Positions 5,141-11,882 of a stretch of DNA of 11,882 nt are shown here, in pieces. This DNA is from Solirubrobacteraceae bacterium (lineage in GTDB: Bacteria > Actinomycetota > Thermoleophilia > Solirubrobacterales > Solirubrobacteraceae), in assembly GCA_025928415.1 (NCBI GenBank), contig JAICJK010000032.1, forward strand, positions 1 through 11,882, in the 5' to 3' direction. The notes beneath the pieces were generated by a model. It saw nothing but the letters and a program-made list of their open reading frames with translations. It made no database searches and was not told the DNA's origin. Numbering within the stretch: position 1 is the first letter of the stretch; the number at the start of each line of letters is the position of its first letter. A program made the position numbers and the translations under genes.

Positions 5141-5645
5141 CGCGACCGGCCTCGAGCTGCTGGCGCAGGACCTGCGGGCGGCGCCCGGCCTGGGCGACGA
5201 CGCCGTGCTCGGCGCCGTGCACTTCCGCGGCCAGGCGACGCTCGAGGTGCGTCCCTCCGCGGTCCGGGCCGTCCTCGCGCGGCTGCGCGGGCAGGGCTAC
5301 GGCTTCCTCGCCAGCGTGCACGGCGTGGACTACTGGCCGCAGGAGCCGCGGCTGGGCGTGCACTACGAGCTGCTCGACATGTCGGCGCTCGACCGCATCC
5401 GCGTGAAGCTGCGCGTGAGCACCGACGCGCCCGAGGTGGAGTCGGTGACCGCCGACTGGCCCACGGCCAACCACCAGGAGCGCGAGGTCTACGACATGTT
5501 CGGCGTGGTCTTCACCGGCCACCCGGACCCGCGGCGCATCCTGATGCCCGAGGACTACGAGGGCCACCCGCAGCGCCGCGACTTCCCCGTGGGCGGCGAG
5601 CCCGTCCTGTTCACCAAGGACCACGACCGGGACTACACGCGGTGA
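5133..5645 (+). CDS. nuoC: NADH-quinone oxidoreductase subunit C
   Basis: 30-kDa-type subunit of the complex I peripheral arm; it has no cofactor and packs against NuoD and NuoB. The 170-residue protein starts at a TTG with a good Shine-Dalgarno sequence, overlapping nuoB by eight bases. The N-terminal half is a variable alpha/beta domain containing the conserved [12 protein letters not shown] segment (56-67). The family signature follows: [20 protein letters not shown] (112-131), then [20 protein letters not shown] (132-151). The last gene bases overlap nuoD by four (GTGA). NuoC and NuoD are separate genes here, unlike the fused nuoCD of enterobacteria. The assignment is certain from the signature; the exact start rests on spacing. 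Confidence 0.95.
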   Translation: MPDATGLELLAQDLRAAPGLGDDAVLGAVHFRGQATLEVRPSAVRAVLARLRGQGYGFLASVHGVDYWPQEPRLGVHYELLDMSALDRIRVKLRVSTDAPEVESVTADWPTANHQEREVYDMFGVVFTGHPDPRRILMPEDYEGHPQRRDFPVGGEPVLFTKDHDRDYTR

Positions 5646-6934
5646 GCACGCTCGAGCCCGGGACCCAGGCCGCGCCGGGCGCCAAGAGCCCGTACCGCCG
5701 GATGGAGGACTCCATCGACATCGCGACGATGGAGCAGCCGCTGGCCGTTTTCGCGGGCGACGAGGCCGAGCACGAGCTGCTGACGCTGAACATGGGCCCG
5801 CACCACCCCGCCACGCACGGGGTGCTGCGCCTGCTCGTCACGCTCGACGGCGAGGTCGTGCAGGACCTCAAGCCGATCATCGGCTACGTCCACACCGGGA
5901 TCGAGAAGACCTGCGAGGACAAGAGCTACTGGAAGGCCATCCCCGCCGTCGAGCGGATGGACTACCTGTCCTACTACTTCAACGCGCACGCCTACTGCGG
6001 CGCGGTGGAGACGCTGCTGGACTGCGAGGTTCCCAAGCGCGGCCAGTACCTGCGCGTCATCCACCTCGAGCTCAACCGGATCAAGTCCCACCTCGTGTGG
6101 CTGGGCACGAGCGCGCTGGATCTCGGCGCGATGTCGGTGTGGTGGTACTGCTTCCGCGAGCGGGAGAAGATCCTCGACCTGTTCGAGATGTCCTCCGGCG
6201 CGCGCATGCACACCCGCTACATCCAGGTCGGCGGCGTCATCGAGGACATCCCCGCCGGGTTCGAGGCCAAGCTGCGCGGCTTCCTGGCCGACATGCCGAA
6301 CCGCATCGACCAGTACGGCGACCTGCTGACCCGCAACGAGATCCTGCTCAACCGGCTGCGCAACGTGTGCCCGCTGGACGAGCAGACGCTGCTGTCGCTG
6401 GGGGTCACGGGGCCGCTGCTGCGCGCCGCGGGCAACCCGTGGGACCTGCGCAAGGCGATGCCCTACTCGTCCTACGAGGACTTCGACTTCAAGATCCCGG
6501 TCGGCACCGTCGGCGACAACTACGACCGCTACGTCGTGCGCCTGCAGGAGATGCGCGAGTCGCTGAAGATCATCGAGCAGGCGCTGGACGGCCTGCCCGA
6601 GGGTCCCCACATCACCACCGACCGCAAGATCGCGCTGCCGCCCCGGCACGAGCTGGCGACCTCGATGGAGGCCCTGATCCACCACTTCAAGCTCGTCACC
6701 GAGGGCTTCCGCGTGCCGCCCGGCGAGGTCTACTACCCGGTCGAGTCGCCGCGCGGCGAGCTCGGCTGCTTCGTCCGCTCCGACGGGTCGAGCAAGCCCG
6801 CGCGCGTGCACATGCGCGACCCGAGCTTCGTGAACCTGCAGGCGATCGCGCCGATGGTCCAGGGCAACTACATCGCCGACCTCATCGCGACGCTCGCGAT
6901 GCTCGACCCGGTGCTCGGCGGGGTCGATCGCTGA
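5642..6934 (+). CDS. nuoD: NADH-quinone oxidoreductase subunit D
   Basis: 49-kDa-type subunit, homologous to the large subunit of NiFe hydrogenases but without metal ligands; with NuoB it forms the quinone-reducing pocket. 430 residues from a GTG that overlaps the nuoC stop by four bases. The core begins at NMGPHHPATHGVLRL (50-64), whose histidine loop contacts quinone, followed by GYVHTGIEK (81-89) and MDYLSYYFNAHAYCGAVE (106-123), whose Y118 aligns with the quinone-binding tyrosine. Later landmarks include ESPRGELGCF (368-377) and the C-terminal LDPVLGGVDR (421-430), in which the usual GEVDR reads GGVDR. About 45 residues precede the core, more than in many homologues, so an ATG at 5702 is a possible alternative start. 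The stop shares one base with nuoE (TGATG). Confidence 0.96.
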   Translation: MSTLEPGTQAAPGAKSPYRRMEDSIDIATMEQPLAVFAGDEAEHELLTLNMGPHHPATHGVLRLLVTLDGEVVQDLKPIIGYVHTGIEKTCEDKSYWKAIPAVERMDYLSYYFNAHAYCGAVETLLDCEVPKRGQYLRVIHLELNRIKSHLVWLGTSALDLGAMSVWWYCFREREKILDLFEMSSGARMHTRYIQVGGVIEDIPAGFEAKLRGFLADMPNRIDQYGDLLTRNEILLNRLRNVCPLDEQTLLSLGVTGPLLRAAGNPWDLRKAMPYSSYEDFDFKIPVGTVGDNYDRYVVRLQEMRESLKIIEQALDGLPEGPHITTDRKIALPPRHELATSMEALIHHFKLVTEGFRVPPGEVYYPVESPRGELGCFVRSDGSSKPARVHMRDPSFVNLQAIAPMVQGNYIADLIATLAMLDPVLGGVDR

Positions 6935-7626
6935 TGGCGGCCGACGTGGACGGCGTGAACGGCGGCTCCGCCGGCGACCAGGCGCCGATCACCGCGCGCC
7001 ACCCGGGCGAGAGCGTCCGGCGCTGGTCCAACGGCTCCCGCGTCCCCGGCTGGGACGACGCCGCCGACCTCTCCAAGCCGCCGGCCGGCGTCCCGGACGC
7101 CGCGACGACGCCGGTCCCCGCCGACCTGCGCGCGGAGATCGAGGACTACATGGCGCGCTACCCCGACCACCGCTCCGCGGCGATCCCCGCGCTGCGCGCC
7201 GCCCAGGAGCGCCACGGCTGGTGCTCGCCGGAGGCCATCGACCAGGTCGCGGCCGTCATGCGGCTCACCCCCGGCTACCTGGTCGCGGTCGCGAGCTTCT
7301 ACGACATGCTCGAGCTGCAGCCCGTCGGGCGCCGCTCGGTCTACGTCTGCACGAACATCTCCTGCTCGCTGTGCGGCGCCGACGAGCTCTACGCGCGCCT
7401 GGAGGAGGAGCTCGGCGAGGACCCCGGGGTCAACCTGCGCCACTTCGAGTGCCTCGGCGCCTGCGACATCGCCCCGATGGCGAGCGTCGACGGCGTCTAC
7501 GTCGGCCCGATCGAGCCCGGCGAGATCGCCGAGCTCGCCGAGCAGATCCGCACCGGCGCCGCGCCGCTGCCGGCCAAGCAGCTCCTGGACCGCAAGAGCG
7601 CCGACCCGGGGGCGGCGCCGCGATGA
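6934..7626 (+). CDS. nuoE: NADH-quinone oxidoreductase subunit E with long N-terminal extension
   Basis: 24-kDa-type subunit holding the 2Fe-2S cluster N1a beside the NADH/FMN site of NuoF. 230 residues. The thioredoxin-like domain and cluster ligands are clear: C139 and C144 in YVCTNISCSLCG, then C173 and C177 in FECLGACDIAPM. The helical domain before it starts near residue 64 (DLRAEIEDYMARYPDHRSA) and contains the family string ALRAAQERHGWCSPEAI (86-102). The first 60 or so residues, rich in Gly, Ala, Pro and Asp and probably disordered, exceed the usual family N-terminus. The start is nevertheless well placed, since the ATG shares a base with the nuoD stop. The next in-frame ATG (MARYPDH, residue 73) would cut the helical domain. 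Its stop overlaps nuoF by four bases. Confidence 0.95.
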   Translation: MAADVDGVNGGSAGDQAPITARHPGESVRRWSNGSRVPGWDDAADLSKPPAGVPDAATTPVPADLRAEIEDYMARYPDHRSAAIPALRAAQERHGWCSPEAIDQVAAVMRLTPGYLVAVASFYDMLELQPVGRRSVYVCTNISCSLCGADELYARLEEELGEDPGVNLRHFECLGACDIAPMASVDGVYVGPIEPGEIAELAEQIRTGAAPLPAKQLLDRKSADPGAAPR

Positions 7627-8939
7627 CCGGCGCGATCCTCTTCGCGGACATCGACGAGCCGGGGCTGGCGACGCTGGACGTCTACCGCCGCCGCGGCGGC
7701 TACGGCCCGCGCCTGCTCAAGGCGCTGCAGATGCCGCGCGAGGCGCTCGTCGAGGAGCTCAAGGCCTCGGGCCTGCGCGGCCGCGGGGGCGCGGGGTTCT
7801 CGATGGGGACCAAGGCGTCGTTCATGCCCAAGGGGCAGATCGACAAGTACCTGGTGTGCAACGCGGACGAGTCGGAGCCCGGGACGTTCAAGGACCGCGA
7901 GCTGATGCAGAAGTCCCCGCACATGCTGCTGGAGGGCATGATCATCGCCGCCTACGCGGCGGGGGCCAACCGCTCGTTCATCTACATCCGCGGCGAGTAC
8001 GCCCAGCAGGCGGTGATCGTCGAGCGCGCGATCGCGGAGGCCAAGGCCGCCGGGCTGATCGGCGAGCGCATCCTCGGCACGGACTTCTCCCTGGAGCTGT
8101 GGCTGCACCGCGGGGCCGGGGCCTACATCTGCGGCGAGGAGACGGGCCTGCTGGACTCGCTGGAGGGCAAGCGCGGCAACCCGCGCCTGAAGCCGCCGTT
8201 CCCGGCCAACCAGGGCCTCTACCAGGGGCCGACGCTGATCAACCACGTCGAGACGCTCGCGACGATCCCGCACATCGTCGAGATGGGCGCGCAGGAGTAC
8301 GCGGCGATCGGCGTGCAGAACTCCACGGGCACCAAGCTCGTCTCGATCTCCGGCCACGTGCGGCGCCCGGGCAACTACGAGATCGAGCTGGGCACCCCCG
8401 CGCGCGAGCTCATCTACGGGCTCGCCGGCGGCCCCGGCGAGGGCCGCACCGTGAAGCTGTGGTTCCCCGGCGGGTCGTCCTCCCCGGTGCTCACCGGCGA
8501 CGACCTCGACGTGTCCTACGACTTCGACTCGCTGGCCAAGGCCGGGACGATGCTCGGCTCCGGCGCGATCATCGTCGCGGACGACACGACCTCGGTCGTG
8601 GACGTCGCGCTGAAGACCGCCCAGTTCTACAAGCACGAGTCGTGCGGGAAGTGCACCCCGTGCCGCGAGGGCACCAACTGGACGGTGAAGATGCTCGAGC
8701 GGGTCAAGTCGGGGGAGGCCACCCCCATGGACCTCGACATCATGGCGAGCGTCTGCGAGAACATCATCGGGCACTGCCTGTGCGTGCTCGGCGACGCGAT
8801 GGCGATGCCCGTCGGGTCGATGATCAAGAAGTTCCGCGGCGAGTTCGAGGCCTACATCGAGCAGGCGCGCGCCGCCAACCCGTGGGGCTCCGGGCACGCG
8901 CCGGTCGAGGCGCTCGAGGCCCAGGGGGCGCTCGCGTAG
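7623..8939 (+). CDS. nuoF: NADH-quinone oxidoreductase subunit F
   Basis: 51-kDa-type subunit, the electron entry point of complex I: it binds NADH and FMN and carries the 4Fe-4S cluster N3. 438 residues, ATG start overlapping the nuoE stop (ATGA). The nucleotide-binding glycine loop is GLRGRGGAGFSMGTK (50-64). FMN-contacting segments are CNADESEPGTFKDR (79-92) and GAYICGEETGLLDSLEGKRG (166-185). The middle of the protein holds the ubiquitin-like SLBB-type domain (about 240-300). Cluster N3 ligands are C341, C344 and C347 in ESCGKCTPCREGT, with C387 in CLCVLGDA as the fourth. C385 two residues earlier is an extra cysteine in a motif that usually has one. The C-terminal 20 residues form a short tail. 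The stop shares one base with nuoG. All catalytic motifs are intact. Confidence 0.97.
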   Translation: MTGAILFADIDEPGLATLDVYRRRGGYGPRLLKALQMPREALVEELKASGLRGRGGAGFSMGTKASFMPKGQIDKYLVCNADESEPGTFKDRELMQKSPHMLLEGMIIAAYAAGANRSFIYIRGEYAQQAVIVERAIAEAKAAGLIGERILGTDFSLELWLHRGAGAYICGEETGLLDSLEGKRGNPRLKPPFPANQGLYQGPTLINHVETLATIPHIVEMGAQEYAAIGVQNSTGTKLVSISGHVRRPGNYEIELGTPARELIYGLAGGPGEGRTVKLWFPGGSSSPVLTGDDLDVSYDFDSLAKAGTMLGSGAIIVADDTTSVVDVALKTAQFYKHESCGKCTPCREGTNWTVKMLERVKSGEATPMDLDIMASVCENIIGHCLCVLGDAMAMPVGSMIKKFRGEFEAYIEQARAANPWGSGHAPVEALEAQGALA

Positions 8940-11407
8940 TGCCGCGCCCCGAGCCCAGCTTCATCACCTTCTCGATCGACGGGCGCGAGGTGCAGGCGCC
9001 GGAGAACACGATGCTCGTCGACGCCGCCAAGCTCGGCGACGTCGAGATCCCGGTCTTCTGCTACGAGCCGAAGATCGGCGCGCCGGTCGGCGCGTGCCGC
9101 ATGTGCCTGGTCGAGATCGAGGGCATCCCCAAGCTGCAGACCGGCTGCTCGACGCCGGTCAAGGACGGCATGGTCGTCCACACGCAGACCGACCGGGTCA
9201 AGGCCGCGCAGGAGTCGGTGGTCGAGTTCCTGCTCATCAACCACCCGCTCGACTGCCCGGTCTGCGACAAGGGCGGCGAGTGCCCGCTGCAGGACATCTC
9301 CTTCGGCTGGGGCGGCGGGCGCAGCCGCTTCATCGAGCCCAAGCGCCACTTCCAGAAGCCGCTGAACCTGTCGCCGCTGATCGCGATCGACCGCGAGCGC
9401 TGCATCATGTGCTACCGCTGCGTGCGCTTCTCCCAGGAGGTCGCCGAGGACTACCAGCTCGTCCTGCACGACCGCGGCGCGGCGACGTACGTCGGCACCT
9501 TCGACGGCCACCCCTACGTCGCGCCGTTCAGCGGCAACATCATCGAGCTGTGCCCGGTCGGCGCGCTGACCTCGCAGCCCTATCGCTTCCGCGCGCGGCC
9601 CTGGGACATCGAGGGCGCAGGCTCGGTCTGCACCCTGTGCCCCGCCCAGTGCAACGTGACGTTCACCGTCCGCGACGAGCGCGTCCTGCGCGTCCTGGCA
9701 CGCGAGAACGGCGAGGTCGACGACGGCTGGCTGTGCGACAAGGGGCGCTTCGCCTACCAGGCCGTCCACGTCGACGACCGCATCGTCCGGCCGCTGCTGC
9801 GCGACGGCGGGGAGCTGCGACCCGTGAGCTGGGAGCGCGCGCTCGACGAGGCCGCCGCGGCCCTGCGCCGCGCCGGCGCGCGCACCGGCGCGCTGGCCGG
9901 CGGGGAGACGACCAACGAGGAGGGCTTCCTCCTGCAGCGCCTGCTGCGCGAGGCCCTCGGCTCCGAGCATCTCGACAGCGCCGGCGGCCTGCCGCCCGCC
10001 GCCCTGCACGCGCTGGCCCGGCCGGACCTGCAGGCGACCGTCGCCGACCTCGAGTGGGCGCACACCGTCCTCGTCCTCGGCACCGAGCCCGTCGACGACA
10101 TGCCGATCGTCGACCTGCGGATCCGCAAGGGCGTGCGCCGGCACCGGGCGAACCTCGCCGTCGCCACGCCGCGCCCGTCGTCACTGGACCCCAACGCGAG
10201 CCTCAGCGTCCGCTACGCGCCCGGCGGCGAGGCGGCGTTCGTCGCCGCGCTGGCGGCCGCGCTCTTCGGCGGCGAGCTGGACGGGCCGGCGCGCGACGCG
10301 GGCGCCGACCCCGACGGCGTCCGTGCGCTGGCCGAGCTCCTGCGCACCGGCGGCGAGGACGTCGTCGTGCTCTACGGCGCCCAGCTGCTGGGCGCGGGCC
10401 CGTCGGTGGCGCCCGCGCTGCTGAAGATCGCCGGCGCGCTGAACGTGGCGGGCCGGGCCGGCGCGGGGCTGCTCGCGGTGCCGGGCGGCACGAACGGGCG
10501 CGGGCTGGCCGAGGCCGGCGTCCTGCCGGGCATGGGCCCGGGCTACGCCCCGGTCGCGGGCGGCGGGGTCGCGCGGGGCACGGAGGAGATCGCGGCGGGC
10601 CTGGCCGCGGGCGAGCTCACCGCGCTCTACCTGCTGCACTGCGATCCCGTCCGCGCGCTGCCGCGGCGCGCACGCTGGCAGCGCGCGCTCGACAAGGCCA
10701 CGACCGTCGTCGCCCACGCGCAGTTCCTCACCGAGGGGCTGGCCGAGCACGCGACGGTCGTCTTCCCCGCGGAGTCCTACGCGGAGAAGGAGGGCACGCT
10801 CACGCACCCCGACGGCCGCCTGCAGCGCCTGCGCCAGGCGATCGGGCGCCAGGGCGACGCGGCCCCGGAGTGGTGGGTGCTCGCCGAGCTCGCCAAGCGC
10901 CTCGGGCACGACCTCGGCATCCTCACGGGCCCGATGGCCTCGGCGCAGCTCTTCGCGGCGGTGCCGTTCTACGCCGGGCTCAGCCTCGACGCGATCGGCC
11001 CGCAGGGCGTGCGCTGGGCCGACGCGGGCGACGGCGCCGGGGCCGCGGCCTTCCCCGCGCCCGCGGAGCTGCCCGCGGGCGGCGAACCGCCGGCGGCCGC
11101 CGCTCCCAACGGCGCGTTGCGCCTGGGCACGTTCCGGTCGATCTGGGCGGCGCCGGAGGTCGAGCGGTCGCCCGCGCTGAAGTTCCTGCACCCGCGCCAG
11201 CGGGTGGAGATGGCGCCCGACGACGCCGCGCGCCTGGGCCTCGCCCACGGCGACAAGGTCGCCGTCGGCGCCGACGGCGCGAGCGTGCACGCGGTCGTGG
11301 CCCTGCGCAACGCGTCCCCGGCGGGCTCCGTCTTCCTCGAGGACGGCATCCCCGCCGACGCCGCGAACCTCCTCGACGGCCCGCTGGTCGACATCCGCAA
11401 GGCATGA
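8939..11407 (+). CDS. nuoG: NADH-quinone oxidoreductase subunit G
   Basis: 75-kDa-type subunit, the main Fe-S wire of the peripheral arm, 822 residues. The GTG start shares a base with the nuoF TAG. The N-terminal ferredoxin domain binds 2Fe-2S N1b (C41, C53, C56, C70). H102, C106, C109 and C115 in HPLDCPVCDKGGEC form the N5 site, and C155, C158 and C161 with C205 the N4 site. An additional CTLCPAQC set (C231, C234, C238) with C266 matches cluster N7, present in only part of the family. The rest is a molybdopterin-oxidoreductase-like domain (about 228-690) that in complex I has lost the cofactor. A Gly/Ala/Pro-rich linker follows, then a C-terminal domain (about 726-822) like the molybdopterin dinucleotide-binding fold, with GLAHGDKVAVGADG. 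The stop overlaps nuoH by four bases. Similar to NuoG of other actinobacteria in layout. Confidence 0.96.
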   Translation: MPRPEPSFITFSIDGREVQAPENTMLVDAAKLGDVEIPVFCYEPKIGAPVGACRMCLVEIEGIPKLQTGCSTPVKDGMVVHTQTDRVKAAQESVVEFLLINHPLDCPVCDKGGECPLQDISFGWGGGRSRFIEPKRHFQKPLNLSPLIAIDRERCIMCYRCVRFSQEVAEDYQLVLHDRGAATYVGTFDGHPYVAPFSGNIIELCPVGALTSQPYRFRARPWDIEGAGSVCTLCPAQCNVTFTVRDERVLRVLARENGEVDDGWLCDKGRFAYQAVHVDDRIVRPLLRDGGELRPVSWERALDEAAAALRRAGARTGALAGGETTNEEGFLLQRLLREALGSEHLDSAGGLPPAALHALARPDLQATVADLEWAHTVLVLGTEPVDDMPIVDLRIRKGVRRHRANLAVATPRPSSLDPNASLSVRYAPGGEAAFVAALAAALFGGELDGPARDAGADPDGVRALAELLRTGGEDVVVLYGAQLLGAGPSVAPALLKIAGALNVAGRAGAGLLAVPGGTNGRGLAEAGVLPGMGPGYAPVAGGGVARGTEEIAAGLAAGELTALYLLHCDPVRALPRRARWQRALDKATTVVAHAQFLTEGLAEHATVVFPAESYAEKEGTLTHPDGRLQRLRQAIGRQGDAAPEWWVLAELAKRLGHDLGILTGPMASAQLFAAVPFYAGLSLDAIGPQGVRWADAGDGAGAAAFPAPAELPAGGEPPAAAAPNGALRLGTFRSIWAAPEVERSPALKFLHPRQRVEMAPDDAARLGLAHGDKVAVGADGASVHAVVALRNASPAGSVFLEDGIPADAANLLDGPLVDIRKA

Positions 11408-11882
11408 TCCCGCCGCTCGCCGACGTCGTCTACTTCGAGCCCTGGTGGATGCAGATCGCCAAGGCGGTCGTGCTGTTCGCGCTCGGGCTGCAGATCGTCC
11501 CGCTGGTCCTGCTCTACGAGCGCAAGCTGCTCGGGCGCTTCCAGAACCGCTACGGGCCCAACCGCGTCGGGCCCTACGGCCTCGCCCAGCCGCTGGCCGA
11601 CATCCTCAAGCTGCTGGCCAAGGAGCAGTTCCGCCCGCGCACCTCGACGGGCTTCTTGTTCGTGCTCGCCCCCGTCCTGTCGATCCTCACCGCGGCGGCG
11701 ACGTTCGCGATCATCCCGTTCAGCGACACCGTCGACATCTTCGGGACGAAGACAGGCCTGTACGGCGTGGACGTGACGATCGGCCCGCTGTTCCTGTTCG
11801 CCTTCGGCGCGATCGCCTTCTACGGGATCATGCTCGGCGGCTACGCGTCGGGCTCGAAGTACTCGTTCCTGGGCTCGATGCG
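11404..11882 (+). CDS. nuoH: NADH-quinone oxidoreductase subunit H, 3' end beyond window
   Basis: Membrane subunit joining the quinone pocket to the proton-pumping arm; only the first 159 residues are in the window. The ATG overlaps the nuoG stop (ATGA). Helix 1 spans about 18-37 and runs into the conserved cytoplasmic loop ERKLLGRFQNRYGPNRVGP (39-57), then GLAQPLADILKLLAKEQ (59-75), which lines the quinone entry channel. Two further helices lie at about 84-106 and 125-147. The conserved GGYASGSKYSFLGSM (145-159) ends the visible part. Nothing suggests damage; the frame is simply cut by the window boundary. The operon presumably continues with nuoI and the antiporter-like subunits. Confidence 0.96.
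   Translation, partial: MIPPLADVVYFEPWWMQIAKAVVLFALGLQIVPLVLLYERKLLGRFQNRYGPNRVGPYGLAQPLADILKLLAKEQFRPRTSTGFLFVLAPVLSILTAAATFAIIPFSDTVDIFGTKTGLYGVDVTIGPLFLFAFGAIAFYGIMLGGYASGSKYSFLGSM

Noticed and set aside
5633..6811. 392-codon minus-strand open frame opposite nuoD
   Set aside because: Mirror of nuoD; low-complexity Val/Leu/Arg/His pattern typical of antisense frames, and no family motif.
7497..8897. 466-codon minus-strand open frame opposite nuoF
   Set aside because: Fully covered by nuoF with intact motifs on the other strand; no supporting start or domain.
8852..11290. Two long minus-strand open frames opposite nuoG (430 and 369 codons)
   Set aside because: Shadows of nuoG; no domain resemblance and composition like other antisense frames.
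1..11882. CRISPR array, transposase, integrase, tRNA, rRNA or defence genes
   Set aside because: No regularly spaced repeats, terminal inverted repeats with transposase, tRNA-like cloverleaf or such protein motifs seen on either strand.

Overview
This is a very GC-rich window with dense, tightly packed genes. Start codons include several GTG and TTG, and Shine-Dalgarno sequences are mostly weak. Gene content and sequence character suggest a high-GC actinobacterium, with the Thermoleophilia/Solirubrobacterales group my best guess. That placement is an inference from style and protein character, not a database match.

Left part (1-2465, minus strand): three genes read leftward with short gaps. 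They are a c-type cytochrome lipoprotein, seryl-tRNA synthetase (serS) and an ECF-type sigma factor that runs off the left edge. Facing away from the cytochrome, 42 bases off, is a small cupredoxin lipoprotein (2508-2936, plus strand). Both products should sit on the outer face of the membrane as electron carriers. The cupredoxin appears to have glutamine where the usual axial methionine ligand would be.

Middle (2937-4110): a 190-base leader holds palindromes and inverted repeats. It is followed by a flavin reductase-domain protein (3127-3606). A small four-helix membrane protein of unknown function converges on that gene and overlaps it by 16 bases. The membrane protein is divergent from nuoA across a compact intergenic region, which carries what look like two opposing extended -10 promoters sharing the string ACTGCTA.

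Right part (4110-11882): the first eight genes of a canonical complex I operon, nuoA-B-C-D-E-F-G-H, with nuoH cut by the window end. With the starts chosen here every junction overlaps by 1 to 10 bases, which suggests strong translational coupling. The visible Fe-S ligand sets (N2 in NuoB, N1a in NuoE, N3 in NuoF, N1b/N4/N5/N7 in NuoG) and the FMN/NADH motifs of NuoF are intact, so this should be an active NADH:quinone oxidoreductase. The remaining membrane subunits (I to N) presumably lie beyond the right edge.

The window is thus mostly a respiratory housekeeping locus with small redox genes beside it. I see no CRISPR array, mobile element, tRNA, rRNA or defence system. The points most worth following are the cupredoxin/cytochrome lipoprotein pair, the divergent promoter region before nuoA, the unassigned palindromic leader at 2937-3126, and the C-terminal extension of the sigma factor.
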